A program made the position numbers and the translations under genes. A stretch of 64,000 nt of DNA from Povalibacter uvarum (GTDB lineage Bacteria; Pseudomonadota; Gammaproteobacteria; Steroidobacterales; Steroidobacteraceae). The DNA is taken from assembly GCF_014202975.1 (NCBI RefSeq), contig NZ_JACHHZ010000004.1, positions 124,001 through 188,000 of the forward strand. Reading direction: 5' to 3'. This document shows, piece after piece, positions 43,641-53,073 of this stretch (its first letter is position 1; each line of letters begins with the position of its first letter). The notes under the pieces are model-generated. The model did no database searches. It saw only the letters and a program-made list of their open reading frames with translations, and was not told where the DNA came from.

Positions 43641-46589
43641 ATGTACTGCAAGAACCACGATCGGGTGCGCAATCTGCGCACTGCCATTCATCTAGCGTTG
43701 CTCAGCAGCGCAATCGGCGCGATCGCCCCCGCACAGGCTCAGGAGACGTCGGGCACTCCTGAAACTGTCGAGGAAATCGTCGTCACCGGATCGCGTATCG
43801 CACGCCCTGATTACACGGCCGCCAGCCCTGTCGTGTCGGTCGGCGCGGATGTTTTCAATCGGGTCGCCGCGGCGACACCGGAGCAGGTGCTCAACACCCT
43901 GCCGCAGTTCGTCCCGAACATCACGTCGAACAGCAACAACCCTGGGAACGGGCAATCGAACATCGATCTGCGTGGTCTCGGCACGAATCGCAACCTCGTG
44001 CTCCTCAACAATCGCCGGCTGCCAGCATCCAACGCCGATGGCACTGTCGACATCAACATCATCCCGACCGCACTCATCAAGGATGTGCAGATTCTCACGG
44101 GAGGTGCATCGGCGGTGTATGGCTCCGACGCGATCGCCGGTGTCACCAACTTCATCCTGCGCGACGACTTCGAAGGCGTGGAGCTCAACAGCACCTTTGG
44201 CCTGACCGATGAGAGCGACGGCCAGGAGTGGACTGCCAACATCACGATGGGCGGCAACTTCGCCGACGATCGCGGCAACGCAGTGGTGCACGTCGGCTAC
44301 ACCGAGCGCGAACTGGTACGGCAGGGCGCGCGCGAATTCTCTTTCCTGGATCTCGACGTCCGCCGCCAGGGCAATACGCCCGGCGGTTCGGCGACGATCG
44401 AGCAGGGACGCATCCTGTCCAGCTCGGCGAATCTCGCCAACCAGGGAATCATCGACTCGGTGTTCTCGCAGTATCAGGGCTACGTCCCCGGCTCGGTGAC
44501 GCCATCGCGCGCACTGGGTACGAATCCGGACGGCACGCTGTTCTCACAGGGCAACGGCACGCCGAACAGCGTCGTCAATTACACCGGCGAGCGGGATGCA
44601 TCGTTCAATCCGGACGCGTACTCGTACAACTTCGCGCCGCCGAACCTGCTGCAGTTGCCGATCGAGCGCTGGAACCTGACGGCGTTCATGAACTATGACC
44701 TGACCGACAACGTCAACGCGTATTTCTCGGCGCTCTATACGACGTATGGCGCCGATACGAATCTCGCGCCCACACCGGCAACCGGACTCACCGTGCCCGT
44801 GACGAATCCGTACATCCCGGCGGACCTGGCGACGATCCTCGCATCACGGCCGGATGCCGACGCGGATTTCGGCTTCTCGCGCCGCATGTCCGAAGTCGGA
44901 CCGCGTACTGATGTGTTCGACGTCGACGTCTGGCAGTACACCGCGGGCCTGAAGGGAACTGTGGGAGACGGCTACAACTGGGACGTGTATGTGTCGGGTT
45001 CACGCGTGGAAGAGCGCAACACGCAGGGCGGTGATCTGTCGCTGCAGCGAATCCAGGAATTGCTGGAAGCGCCCGACGGCGGCGTTGCGATCTGCGGCGG
45101 TTTCAACGTCTTCGGCTCAGGCAATGTCAGCCCGGGATGCGCAGCGTATGTCACGACGTACTTCACGAACCTGACGACGGTGGAGCAGGTGTCCGCTGAA
45201 GCAACTTTCGGCGGCAGGATGTTCTCGATGCCGGCGGGCGATGCGCGGTTCTCCATCGGCGCGGCATATCGCGAAGACAGCTATGCGTTCGAACCGGACT
45301 CGAGTGTCGCCTCGGGCGATCTCGTCGGCTTCAACCAGCAGAGTCCGCTGACAGGCTCGATCAACGCGACAGAGTTGTTCGCCGAAGCGCTGTTCCCGCT
45401 GTTGCGTGACGCACCCGCGGCGCAACGCCTGGATGTGACGCTGGGCTATCGCTGGTCGGACTACAACCTGTCCGGCGCCGCGAACGCTTACAAGGCCGAA
45501 GTCGACTGGCAGGTGGTGGACGCGGTGCGATTGCGTTCGTCGTACCAGCGTGCCGTGCGGGCACCGAGCATCGACGAACTGTTCAGCCCGCCGAACCAGG
45601 GCTTCCCGCCTGTGATCGAGGATCCGTGCGACATCACCTCGACGGCCCGTACATCCGGCGCGAATGCGGATGCGGCGAACGGCGGCAGTGACGCGATCCG
45701 CCAGCTCTGTCTGCAGACAGGCGTGGGCGCCGATGTCATCGACGACTACTCCTATCCGTTTGCGCAGGTGGAAACCAATGCCGGCGGCAATCCGAATCTC
45801 CAGGAGGAAAGCGCCGACACGATCACCTTCGGCGTGGTGTTCGATTCGCCGTTCTCGGGCGCGGCGCTCGAGAATCTCCGCGCATCGATCGACTACTGGA
45901 TGATCGAGATCGACGATGCGATCGTGCAGACGCCGGGCGGCGAGATCTTGCTGCTCTGCTACGGCGCGAACGGCAACAACCAGAGCTTCGATCCGAACGA
46001 TCCGACGTGCCAGGTCGTCGACCGCTCCGTCTATGGCGACTCGACACCAGTCATCTCGGCCGGTATCACCAGCAATGCCTCCAAGCTGGAGACGGCGGGT
46101 ATCGACGTGCAGATCGACTGGGGTCTCGATTTCGGCGGCGGTGGCCGGCTCGCGACGAACTTCGTCTACACGTATCTCGAGAAATACGACCTGTCGATTC
46201 GCGAGGGTCTGCCTGTGCTCGATCGCGTAGGGCAGGTGAGCGATACGCCGGGAGAAACGTTGCCCGAATGGAAGATGCTCCTGAACATGGACTACTACTT
46301 CCTGAACGACATGTTCCGCATCGGCGCCCGCTATCGCTACATGCCGTCGATGGACAACAAGTACAAGAGCTACGACGACATCACTACCGTGGGAACGCCG
46401 AGCATCGACTACCTGGATCTCAATGCATCCTGGTACCTGACGAGCGCGGCGGAGCTTTCGCTTGGTGTGACGAACGTGACCAACCAGGAACCGCCGCTGT
46501 ACACGGCGTCGATCGAGATGAACACCGACCCGAGCACGTTCGATGTACTGGGACGGCGTTATTTTGCCCGATTGAATTACAAGTTCTGA
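43641..46589 (+). CDS. TonB-dependent outer membrane receptor 2
   Basis: The 982-residue product has a signal peptide (IHLALLSSAIGAIAPAQAQE), a TonB box-like EEIVVTGSRIARPDY, a plug with DLRGLGTNRNLVLLNNRRLP and GASAVYGSDAIAGVTNFI, and a barrel ending in FARLNYKF. It is of the same subfamily as receptor 1 but is clearly not a recent copy. A low-copy substrate cannot be named. The ATG at 43641 has GAGGA 7 bp upstream; the frame is open to 43452 but without signals. It ends at a strong terminator, convergent with a 2OG oxygenase gene. Confidence 0.95.
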   Translation: MYCKNHDRVRNLRTAIHLALLSSAIGAIAPAQAQETSGTPETVEEIVVTGSRIARPDYTAASPVVSVGADVFNRVAAATPEQVLNTLPQFVPNITSNSNNPGNGQSNIDLRGLGTNRNLVLLNNRRLPASNADGTVDINIIPTALIKDVQILTGGASAVYGSDAIAGVTNFILRDDFEGVELNSTFGLTDESDGQEWTANITMGGNFADDRGNAVVHVGYTERELVRQGAREFSFLDLDVRRQGNTPGGSATIEQGRILSSSANLANQGIIDSVFSQYQGYVPGSVTPSRALGTNPDGTLFSQGNGTPNSVVNYTGERDASFNPDAYSYNFAPPNLLQLPIERWNLTAFMNYDLTDNVNAYFSALYTTYGADTNLAPTPATGLTVPVTNPYIPADLATILASRPDADADFGFSRRMSEVGPRTDVFDVDVWQYTAGLKGTVGDGYNWDVYVSGSRVEERNTQGGDLSLQRIQELLEAPDGGVAICGGFNVFGSGNVSPGCAAYVTTYFTNLTTVEQVSAEATFGGRMFSMPAGDARFSIGAAYREDSYAFEPDSSVASGDLVGFNQQSPLTGSINATELFAEALFPLLRDAPAAQRLDVTLGYRWSDYNLSGAANAYKAEVDWQVVDAVRLRSSYQRAVRAPSIDELFSPPNQGFPPVIEDPCDITSTARTSGANADAANGGSDAIRQLCLQTGVGADVIDDYSYPFAQVETNAGGNPNLQEESADTITFGVVFDSPFSGAALENLRASIDYWMIEIDDAIVQTPGGEILLLCYGANGNNQSFDPNDPTCQVVDRSVYGDSTPVISAGITSNASKLETAGIDVQIDWGLDFGGGGRLATNFVYTYLEKYDLSIREGLPVLDRVGQVSDTPGETLPEWKMLLNMDYYFLNDMFRIGARYRYMPSMDNKYKSYDDITTVGTPSIDYLDLNASWYLTSAAELSLGVTNVTNQEPPLYTASIEMNTDPSTFDVLGRRYFARLNYKF

Positions 46590-46605
46590 ACAGGTCGGTC
46601 TGAAT

Positions 46606-46640
46606 GAGGGCCGTCGCGCGTGCGGCGGCCCTCTCTTTTT
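46606..46640 (+). terminator. rho-independent terminator of receptor 2
   Basis: GAGGGCCGTCGC pairs with GCGGCGGCCCTC in a 12-bp stem with one G-T pair, followed by TCTTTTT. It starts 17 bp after the receptor stop codon and could also serve the convergent gene. Confidence 0.9.
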
Positions 46641-46649
46641 GGGCGAGCG

Positions 46650-47354
46650 TCAGCTGGCCCGGAACCAGCCTGTGATGCTGTAGCGTCCCGCTGCCGCGAA
46701 CGTGGCCACCTGCGTGACCGTGTGCACCATCGGCACGCGCATGAGGTTCACTGCATTGAACGCGGGAGTGAACGCTTCGTGCAGATGGCCATAAGCATCC
46801 GGAAAGGCCAGCAACCCGCCCCACTCGACGCGCCAGAGCGGCGTGAAATTGAAGACGTAAGCGACGCGGCGGTTCTTGCCCTTCACATCATCATCGTGAC
46901 AGGTCAGGAAATCGCCGGGGTTGTAGAGCGTCGCCTGCGCGTCGGCGAAGGTAATGTCATCGAATCCCGTGGCGACCCGGGCGAACTGCAGCAGCGGCGG
47001 TGAGTTCAGGAATTCGTGGAATCGTCGCAGGATCAGCGGCACGGCCCGGGCGTCTTCGGCTGTATCGATCCTGCAGTTGCTGAAGCGATACGCAAATCCC
47101 CGGGCTGCGGCACGATCGACCCGTCGCGACAGTTCCGCTCGCAGCGATGGTTCGATCTGCTCGAAGCTGCGCGCCGGAATATCGCGAGGTCCCTGATCGT
47201 CGTGGATCGAGAGCTGCCAGGGCGTCTGCTCGGCAAGACAGGAGAAAACCGCTTTCGCGGCATCTGCCTTCAGGATGCCGGCGATGTGCACGCGGCCGGA
47301 TCGATCGAAGAAACGACGCACGAGCGCTGCGTCCGCGGAGGCATCGAGTTCCAT
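46650..47354 (-). CDS. 2OG-Fe(II) oxygenase family protein
   Basis: The 234-residue product has a prolyl-hydroxylase-like double-stranded beta-helix: iron-binding His and Asp in FLTCHDDDVKGKNRRVAYVF, distal His in VPMVHTVTQVA and Arg in GRYSITGWF for 2-oxoglutarate. The substrate is unknown. It is convergent with receptor 2, sharing a terminator region, which repeats the receptor-next-to-oxygenase theme. The ATG at 47354 is chosen because the longer frame (to 47441) runs into the terminator hairpin of the OmpA gene. Confidence 0.87.
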   Translation of the reverse strand: MELDASADAALVRRFFDRSGRVHIAGILKADAAKAVFSCLAEQTPWQLSIHDDQGPRDIPARSFEQIEPSLRAELSRRVDRAAARGFAYRFSNCRIDTAEDARAVPLILRRFHEFLNSPPLLQFARVATGFDDITFADAQATLYNPGDFLTCHDDDVKGKNRRVAYVFNFTPLWRVEWGGLLAFPDAYGHLHEAFTPAFNAVNLMRVPMVHTVTQVATFAAAGRYSITGWFRAS

Positions 47355-47385
47355 GGTGCGATGAGTATAGAGGCAACCCTTCGCC

Positions 47386-47421
47386 CAAAAGAAAGCGGCG
47401 GATGTTGTGCACATCCGCCGC
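47386..47421 (-). terminator. rho-independent terminator of the OmpA-like gene
   Basis: On the minus strand GCGGCGGATGT pairs with ACATCCGCCGC (11 bp, 5-base loop) and is followed by TTTCTTTT. It lies 37 bp after the OmpA-like stop codon. Confidence 0.9.
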
Positions 47422-47457
47422 GAATCGAGTTGGTCGAGCAACTATTGAGACAACGGA

Positions 47458-48561
47458 TCAGAACGTCTTTTCCTCTCCCTTCACGTCGACGTCACCGGGA
47501 TTGTCGGTCACCGACATGACGACACGGCGATTTCCTGCGCGGCCTCCTGGCGAATCGTTGGTCGCGATCGGCTCTGTTTCGCCGTAGCCCTTCGCGATCA
47601 GATTCGCCGGGCTGACGCCCTGCGCGATCAGGTACTCGCGGACCGTCTCGGCACGCCGCTGGGAAAGGTTCAGGTTGTAGGCAGCGGCGCCGACGCTGTC
47701 CGTGTGACCTTGCAGTTCGACTTTCAGGCGCGGATGCGCTTTGAGATCGGCAGCGACTTCATCGAGGATCGGCCGCGATGTCTGCATCAGCTGGTCCGAG
47801 TTGTTCTCGAAGTTCACGCCGTGAAGCGTGACCGAGCCCTTGCGCGGACATCCGACTGCATCGACAGCAACACCGCGCGGTGTGCCGGGACACTGATCCT
47901 GCGGATCGAGCACACCGTCACCGTCGGTATCAGCAGGCGGCGGTGGAGGCGGTGGTGGAGGAGGTGGAGCCGGAGGTGCCGGAGGCGGCGCCTGGTAGGG
48001 CGCCGGACCGAAGTTGAATGCGAAACCGAGATTGACGATGTAGTCATGGAAGTCGTCGTGCTCGGGCGTATCAGCCCAGTCGTAGCGCATCTTTACTTCG
48101 GGCCGCAGCTGGAAGACGAACGTCTTCGCCGCGTTCTGGCCCACGTCGATCATGAGGCCCACGCCTGCCTGTGCGAGCGGCCCGCTCAGTTCGACGACGT
48201 CGAAGTCGTTGTTGATGTAACCGGCGCCGAACGTGATGTAGGGAGACACCGCGCGCTCACGCGCGAAGACGAGCAGTGCGTCGAGCGAATAAGCCTGCTG
48301 ATCGAGATCGACGACCGGTCCTTCGAATTCCCCGATGAGACCGTTGAGCTCGAGGCTCCAGTGCTTGCTGAGATGTTTGCCGATGCCGAGACCCCAGTGA
48401 TAGTCGTCGTCGACCCCCCGTGCATCGTCGGGCCACGTGTAACCGTATTGCGGATTGAAATACCACTTGCCCGTTTCATCGGCGGCATTTGCCGAACCTG
48501 ACGTAAGGCCCGCTGCAGACGCCAGCACAGAAAGCAACATCGCGCTCTTGCGAGTTCGCAT
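47458..48561 (-). CDS. OmpA family outer membrane protein with thrombospondin type 3 repeat
   Basis: The 367-residue product has a signal peptide (AMLLSVLASAAGLTSGSANA), an eight-strand barrel of about 170 residues (WYFNPQYGYTWPDD at its start, NLGFAFNFG at its end), a Pro-rich linker, a calcium-binding-type DTDGDGVLDPQDQCPGTP repeat, and an OmpA C-terminal peptidoglycan-binding domain (LQGHTDSVGAAAYNLNLSQR). It tethers the outer membrane to the cell wall. The ATG at 48561 has AAGGAGGA 8 bp upstream, and a strong terminator follows, so expression is likely high. Confidence 0.94.
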   Translation of the reverse strand: MRTRKSAMLLSVLASAAGLTSGSANAADETGKWYFNPQYGYTWPDDARGVDDDYHWGLGIGKHLSKHWSLELNGLIGEFEGPVVDLDQQAYSLDALLVFARERAVSPYITFGAGYINNDFDVVELSGPLAQAGVGLMIDVGQNAAKTFVFQLRPEVKMRYDWADTPEHDDFHDYIVNLGFAFNFGPAPYQAPPPAPPAPPPPPPPPPPPADTDGDGVLDPQDQCPGTPRGVAVDAVGCPRKGSVTLHGVNFENNSDQLMQTSRPILDEVAADLKAHPRLKVELQGHTDSVGAAAYNLNLSQRRAETVREYLIAQGVSPANLIAKGYGETEPIATNDSPGGRAGNRRVVMSVTDNPGDVDVKGEEKTF

Positions 48562-48727
48562 CACCCAGTCCTCCTTAAGAAAAAACGGCGTGCTCCGCCG
48601 TTGGCTCTCCACTACTCACCGCAAGTTAACGGCTGAGCGTAGAATTACCATCCGTGAAAAGGCTATGGGGTGTACGCAAACAACGCGCAACACGCCGGCC
48701 CGAGCGCGCTGCGCGAGACGCGCGGAG

Positions 48728-49225
48728 TTATCTCGGCAAAAAGGCGGGATGAATGATCTGGGCGCCAGCGCGAATCTGCAGCTTCGCTGCGACGCCGGCG
48801 TTGAGCTCGACGACACCGAGCACTGCTTGTCCTGACTCGATCGTGTCGAGGGACTGCGGCGTAGTGTTCGCGGTCACGCGAACCACCCGTCCGTCCGCTG
48901 CAACGAAGAGCATGTCGAGCGGAATGAACGTGTTCTTCATCCACATCGCGATCGACTGCGCCTGCGGATAGATGAAGAGCATTCCTGCATCGTCGTCCAT
49001 CTGCTTCACGAACATGAGGCCGCGCTGACGGCGAGACTCGCTGTCGGCAACCCACACACGGAACGTATGCAGCTTCGAATCCGCCGTGGCGATCTGCAGC
49101 GACGAGCGCCCGAATTCCTTGTCGAGTTCCGCTGTCGGTGACGGTTTCGAATCGGCAGCGACACTGGCTGCGCAGAGCAGGACCAGCAGGGGTGTCAGTC
49201 GTCGCAGCATTGCGATCGGCGTCAT
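48728..49225 (-). CDS. DUF192 family exported protein
   Basis: The 165-residue product has a signal peptide (LRRLTPLLVLLCAASVAADS) and the DUF192 pattern: RVWVADSESRRQRGLMFVKQ, MWMKNTFIPLDMLF and VLGVVELNAGVAAKLQI. The family is widespread and small, with no settled role. The ATG at 49225 overlaps the stop of the upstream gene as ATGA, and AGGAAA precedes it, so the two are translationally coupled. A start at 49210 (MLRRL) is an alternative. Confidence 0.88.
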   Translation of the reverse strand: MTPIAMLRRLTPLLVLLCAASVAADSKPSPTAELDKEFGRSSLQIATADSKLHTFRVWVADSESRRQRGLMFVKQMDDDAGMLFIYPQAQSIAMWMKNTFIPLDMLFVAADGRVVRVTANTTPQSLDTIESGQAVLGVVELNAGVAAKLQIRAGAQIIHPAFLPR

Positions 49226-49881
49226 GGATGCTTTCCTTTTTGAGATCCCGCCTGGAGTACGGCGTCGTCGGCGTCGTCTTCGACGTCGAAGTCGACGCGG
49301 CCCGCGAAATCGAATCGGGAGATGAAGATGGAGCCGTTACCTTTCAGGGCGCGGGCAGGCTCAGTGCAGAAGCCTCGCGCCACGATGCGATACACGCGTG
49401 AACGATGCGGGATGCCGACCAGCGGTGTCTGGCTCACCTGATCGAGCGTGCACTTGTCATCGCCCTGCGTTCCATAGAACTCGCCAGTACCTTCGCGCAT
49501 CACGGTGACGTTCACGGGCAAGGCCTTCGCGCTCGTGCCCTCGCGCAGGGCGGCGATGCCGAAGACGAGCACGAGCTGACCCTCGGATCCCGACTGCCGA
49601 GTGAAACGGACACGGATCCCGCCGTCCGTCGGTCGCACAGCGCCGGTGCAGCCGGTATCGGCATTGCCCCAATCCAGCTCCGCATCGATCGAGCCCTTGA
49701 GCCGTGCGCGCAGGTATCCCGTGCCGTCGGGCAGGCACTGTGTGCGTTCGGCCACGATCTCTGCGTCGGATGACGCAGGCGGTGCCTCCTGAGCATGGAC
49801 CTTGCAAGCCAGGAGGAACGCAGGCGCGCACAGCAGCGCGCTCCACCAGCACCGCCGGTCGATGATGCGCCGTGCGGTCAA
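49222..49881 (-). CDS. hypothetical exported protein, coupled to the DUF192 gene
   Basis: The product of about 219 residues has a hydrophobic signal (WWSALLCAPAFLLACKVHAQ) and a body with four Cys residues that could pair (RTQCLPDG, ADTGCTGAV, DKCTLDQ, ARGFCTEPA). I recognise no family. No ATG precedes the signal closely; TTG at 49881 is my choice, and an ATG at 50001 would add 40 residues that do not look like a signal. The stop overlaps the DUF192 start. Confidence 0.6.
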   Translation of the reverse strand: MTARRIIDRRCWWSALLCAPAFLLACKVHAQEAPPASSDAEIVAERTQCLPDGTGYLRARLKGSIDAELDWGNADTGCTGAVRPTDGGIRVRFTRQSGSEGQLVLVFGIAALREGTSAKALPVNVTVMREGTGEFYGTQGDDKCTLDQVSQTPLVGIPHRSRVYRIVARGFCTEPARALKGNGSIFISRFDFAGRVDFDVEDDADDAVLQAGSQKGKHP

Positions 49882-50160
49882 GGAGCTGACAGGATGACCG
49901 AGTGGGGTGAAGCCGCCGATCTCGTCAATCGGACTCTCGTCGAGGGGATCAGGGAAGAAGTTGAGCATTCGGACTACAGGCTCCGGAACGACGGGCAGCA
50001 TGCAACCGTGCTGACCGATGCGCCCGCAGATATTCCCGGCACAATGCCCAAGGCGCGGCGCACAGGCAAGCGCCGGATGAATCCCCGGATGACTCCAAAT
50101 GCGCGCTCGTCGGCTACCATGGGGGTCGTCGCACTGTCGCCCGATGCCGGAACCGATCTC

Positions 50161-51483
50161 ATGCCAGACGCAGCTACGCCAGCTCGTGTCCCCGTCCGCC
50201 AGAATCAGACGAGCCTCAAGATTTCCTCACGCCGCTATGTCAGCCGCATTACTCGCAATACGCTCGCCGTCATCATGGCGGGTGGCCGCGGCGAGCGGTT
50301 GAAACATCTCACGGACTTTCGCTGCAAGCCGGCGACGCCGTTCGGCGGCAAGTTCCGCATCGTCGACTTCGTGCTCTCCAACTGCGTCAACTCGGGCATC
50401 CGCCGCATTTCGGTACTCACGCAGTACAAGGCGCATTCGCTGATCCAGCACATCCAGCGCGGCTGGAGTTACCTGCGAGGCGAGTTCGGAGAGTTCGTGG
50501 AGATCATTCCCGCCCAGCAGCAGCTCGGCGAGATGTGGTATCGCGGCACCGCCGACGCGCTCTACCAGAACCTGCAGATCATCAAGCTCCATCATCCCCG
50601 GCACATCCTGGTGCTGGCCGGCGACCATATCTACAAGATGGATTACGGTCCGATGCTCGCTGCGCACGTGGAGAAGAAGGCCGACATAACGGTCGGCGTC
50701 GTCGAAGTGCCGCGCGATCAGGCGAGCAGCTTCGGCGTGATGACGGTCGATGAGAACATGCGCATCACGCGTTTCGCCGAGAAGCCCAAGGATCCCGAGG
50801 GCATTCCGGGGCGCGGAGACTATTCGCTCGGCTCGATGGGCATCTACGTATTCAAGGCGAGCCTGCTGTACCGGCTGCTCGAGGAGCAGGCGCAGAGGCC
50901 GGGCACCGCCCATGATTTCGGGCGCAACATCATTCCGGAAGCGCTCCAGCATCTGAAGGTGTTTGCGTACCCGTTCAAGGACACGCAGACCCGTGTTCAG
51001 CAGTACTGGCGCGATGTCGGCACGGTCGATGCGTTCTACGAGGCGAACATGGAGCTCGTCCATGTGAATCCGGAGCTCAATATCTACGACGAGCAATGGC
51101 CGATCTGGACGTATCAACGGCAGTATCCGCCCGCGAAGTTCGTGCTGGACGATGTCGGCCGCGTCGGCATGGCCGTCAATTCGATGGTGTCCGGCGGCTG
51201 CATCATCTCCGGTGCGCACGTGAACCAGTCGCTGCTCTTTTCCAACGTCAGGGTGGATGAGCGCAGCTACGTCGAGCGGTCGGTGCTGTTTCCGGACGTG
51301 CGGGTCGGCGCCAATTGCACGATCAAGCGCGCCATCATCGATACCGGCGGCATCGTGCCCGAGGGGACGCAGATCGGCGTCAATCCCGAGGACGACGCCC
51401 GTCGGTTCTACATGAGCGAGAAAGGCGTCGCGCTCGTGACGCGCGACATGCTGACGCGCTTGAGAAAGCAAGCGGAGGGATAG
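50161..51483 (+). CDS. glgC: glucose-1-phosphate adenylyltransferase
   Basis: GlgC makes ADP-glucose from ATP and glucose-1-phosphate, the committed step of glycogen synthesis. The 440-residue product has the nucleotidyltransferase start LAVIMAGGRGERLKHLTDFR, KPATPFGGKFRIVDFVLSNC, the LAGDHIYKMDYGPML catalytic block, FAEKPKDPEGIPGRGDYSLG, and a left-handed beta-helix end with MSEKGVALVTRDML. The ATG at 50161 is taken as start, with 50119 as alternative; neither has a strong ribosome-binding site. glgA lies 4.5 kb away on the other strand. Confidence 0.95.
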   Translation: MPDAATPARVPVRQNQTSLKISSRRYVSRITRNTLAVIMAGGRGERLKHLTDFRCKPATPFGGKFRIVDFVLSNCVNSGIRRISVLTQYKAHSLIQHIQRGWSYLRGEFGEFVEIIPAQQQLGEMWYRGTADALYQNLQIIKLHHPRHILVLAGDHIYKMDYGPMLAAHVEKKADITVGVVEVPRDQASSFGVMTVDENMRITRFAEKPKDPEGIPGRGDYSLGSMGIYVFKASLLYRLLEEQAQRPGTAHDFGRNIIPEALQHLKVFAYPFKDTQTRVQQYWRDVGTVDAFYEANMELVHVNPELNIYDEQWPIWTYQRQYPPAKFVLDDVGRVGMAVNSMVSGGCIISGAHVNQSLLFSNVRVDERSYVERSVLFPDVRVGANCTIKRAIIDTGGIVPEGTQIGVNPEDDARRFYMSEKGVALVTRDMLTRLRKQAEG

Positions 51484-51580
51484 CGCGGTCGCTCGGAATC
51501 GCGGGCAAGCGCACCGGGCGCTACGAATCGCCGTGCGCGGGCATACAATGTGCGGAGTTCTGTTACGGAAGCCGCTATCC

Positions 51581-52045
51581 ATGAAGATGCTCCGCAGCCT
51601 CTCGATCCTGCTCCTGCTCGCGGGCCTCAGCGCCTGCAGCAGCATGGCGCCGAAGCTGGAAACTCCGCGCCTGACGATCGTGAGCGTCGGAATGACGTCC
51701 GGCGACATGTTCAGCCAGAACTTCCTCGTGCGCCTGCACGTGCAGAATCCGAACGACCGGGAGCTCCCGATCAAAGGGATCGATTACAAGCTCTTCCTCC
51801 AGGGCGACTCGTTCGCCGAAGGCGTCAGCAGCCGCCCCTTCAAGGTGCCGGCCCAGGGCGAAACAGAGTTCGACATGACGGTGCGGACCAATTTCGTCAG
51901 CAGCCTCGGCCGGTTGCTGACGCGCCTGAACGGCAAGAAGAGGGTCGAATACATCTTCGAGGGCAAGGTCATGCTGGAGTCCGGCATGATCCGGAACATT
52001 CCCTTCCAGGAAAGCGGTTCGGTGGATCTGGCGACGAAGTTGTAG
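51581..52045 (+). CDS. LEA type 2 family lipoprotein
   Basis: The 154-residue product has a lipoprotein signal with lipobox LSAC (SLSILLLLAGLSACSSMAP) and a water stress/LEA14-like beta-sandwich (NFLVRLHVQNPNDRELPIKG, IDYKLFLQGDSFAEGVSS). Homologues are small periplasmic lipoproteins of unknown role. TACAAT at 51544-51549 could be a -10 element, but no clear -35 stands at the right place. The ATG at 51581 is in a good context. It ends 28 bp before the next gene. Confidence 0.85.
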   Translation: MKMLRSLSILLLLAGLSACSSMAPKLETPRLTIVSVGMTSGDMFSQNFLVRLHVQNPNDRELPIKGIDYKLFLQGDSFAEGVSSRPFKVPAQGETEFDMTVRTNFVSSLGRLLTRLNGKKRVEYIFEGKVMLESGMIRNIPFQESGSVDLATKL

Positions 52046-52073
52046 AACAACCCGCCGGGGCTGGTCGGCGTCG

Positions 52074-53039
52074 ATGAGTGACCCCGAAATCAAAGGATTG
52101 CTGGAACGAGTCCGTGCGGGCGACGTGGGCTCGCTCGTTGTGCTTGCCAAGCGGGTTCTCGTCGGTGAAGGAATCAAGCAGGCACCTCCCGACGCAATCG
52201 CCATGCTGGAGATGGCAGTCAAGCAAGGCGCACCGGAAGCAGCGCTGCAACTTTCTGTCTGCGCCGCATGGGGTGTAGGGCTGCCCCGCAATCCGCAGAA
52301 GGCGATCGAGTATCTGGTGATGGCGGCCGGGTTCGGTTCCACCGTCGCCAAGCGCGAGCTGGCTTTGCTCGGATGCGCGTCGGACGGCGCCCACGCGCAG
52401 GCAAAACAGCCTGTCGACCTGAGTGCTCTCACGACGGCTCACGGCGTGCGCATCGTTTCTGAACGGCCGCGAATCCTGGTCGTCGAACGCTTCGCCACGG
52501 AAGCAGAATGCGCCTGGCTCATCGAGCGTGGCCGGCCAGCGCTGACGCGTGCGCTGGTGTATCGAGGCAGCGCCGATGCGCAGGTGGCGCAGACGCGCAC
52601 GAACACTGAAATGGGCTTCACGATCTTTCACGCGGATGTGTTGCTGAGCCTGCTTCGTGACCGCATGGCAGCGGTCCTCCAGACTTCGACGCGCTTCTTC
52701 GAAGTCACGAAGTTGCTTCACTACGAGCCGGGCGAGCAGTTCGCGCTGCACGGCGACTTCCTGCAGACGAATACGCCCGAACTGGCGCAGGAGGTGGACC
52801 TGCGCGGGCAGCGATCGACGACGTTCCTCGTCTATCTCAACGACGGATTCGAAGGTGGCGAAACGGATTTCCCCCGGCTCGGGTTTCGCTACAAGGGCAA
52901 TCGCGGCGATGCGCTCGTGTTCAGTAATCTCCAGGCGGACGGATCACCGGACTACAGCACTGTTCACGCGGGTCTTGCGACTACCCGCGGGGAGAAGTGG
53001 TTGTTGTCGCAATGGGTCAGAACAAAGCCGGTGGGGTGA
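52074..53039 (+). CDS. Sel1-like repeat protein with prolyl 4-hydroxylase domain
   Basis: The 321-residue product has Sel1-like helical repeats over about 110 residues (AIAMLEMAVKQGAPEAALQL; GLPRNPQKAIEYLVMAAGFG) and a prolyl 4-hydroxylase-type domain: His and Asp in FALHGDFLQT, EGGETDFPRLG, distal His in DYSTVHAGLA and the 2-oxoglutarate-binding Lys in GEKWLLSQWV. It would hydroxylate Pro in a protein held by the repeats, but the target is unknown. It follows the LEA gene by 28 bp and is convergent with a TPR-sulfotransferase across an extragenic palindrome. Confidence 0.9.
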   Translation: MSDPEIKGLLERVRAGDVGSLVVLAKRVLVGEGIKQAPPDAIAMLEMAVKQGAPEAALQLSVCAAWGVGLPRNPQKAIEYLVMAAGFGSTVAKRELALLGCASDGAHAQAKQPVDLSALTTAHGVRIVSERPRILVVERFATEAECAWLIERGRPALTRALVYRGSADAQVAQTRTNTEMGFTIFHADVLLSLLRDRMAAVLQTSTRFFEVTKLLHYEPGEQFALHGDFLQTNTPELAQEVDLRGQRSTTFLVYLNDGFEGGETDFPRLGFRYKGNRGDALVFSNLQADGSPDYSTVHAGLATTRGEKWLLSQWVRTKPVG

Positions 53040-53047
53040 AGCCGCTG

Positions 53048-53073
53048 GTCATTCCCGCTTTCGCGGGAATGAC
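53048..53073. repeat. TCATTCCCGCG-type palindromic repeat, copy 3
   Basis: GTCATTCCCGCTTTCGCGGG continues to AATGAC as a perfect hairpin unit. It fills the gap between two convergent genes and may act as a bidirectional transcription end. Confidence 0.9.
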
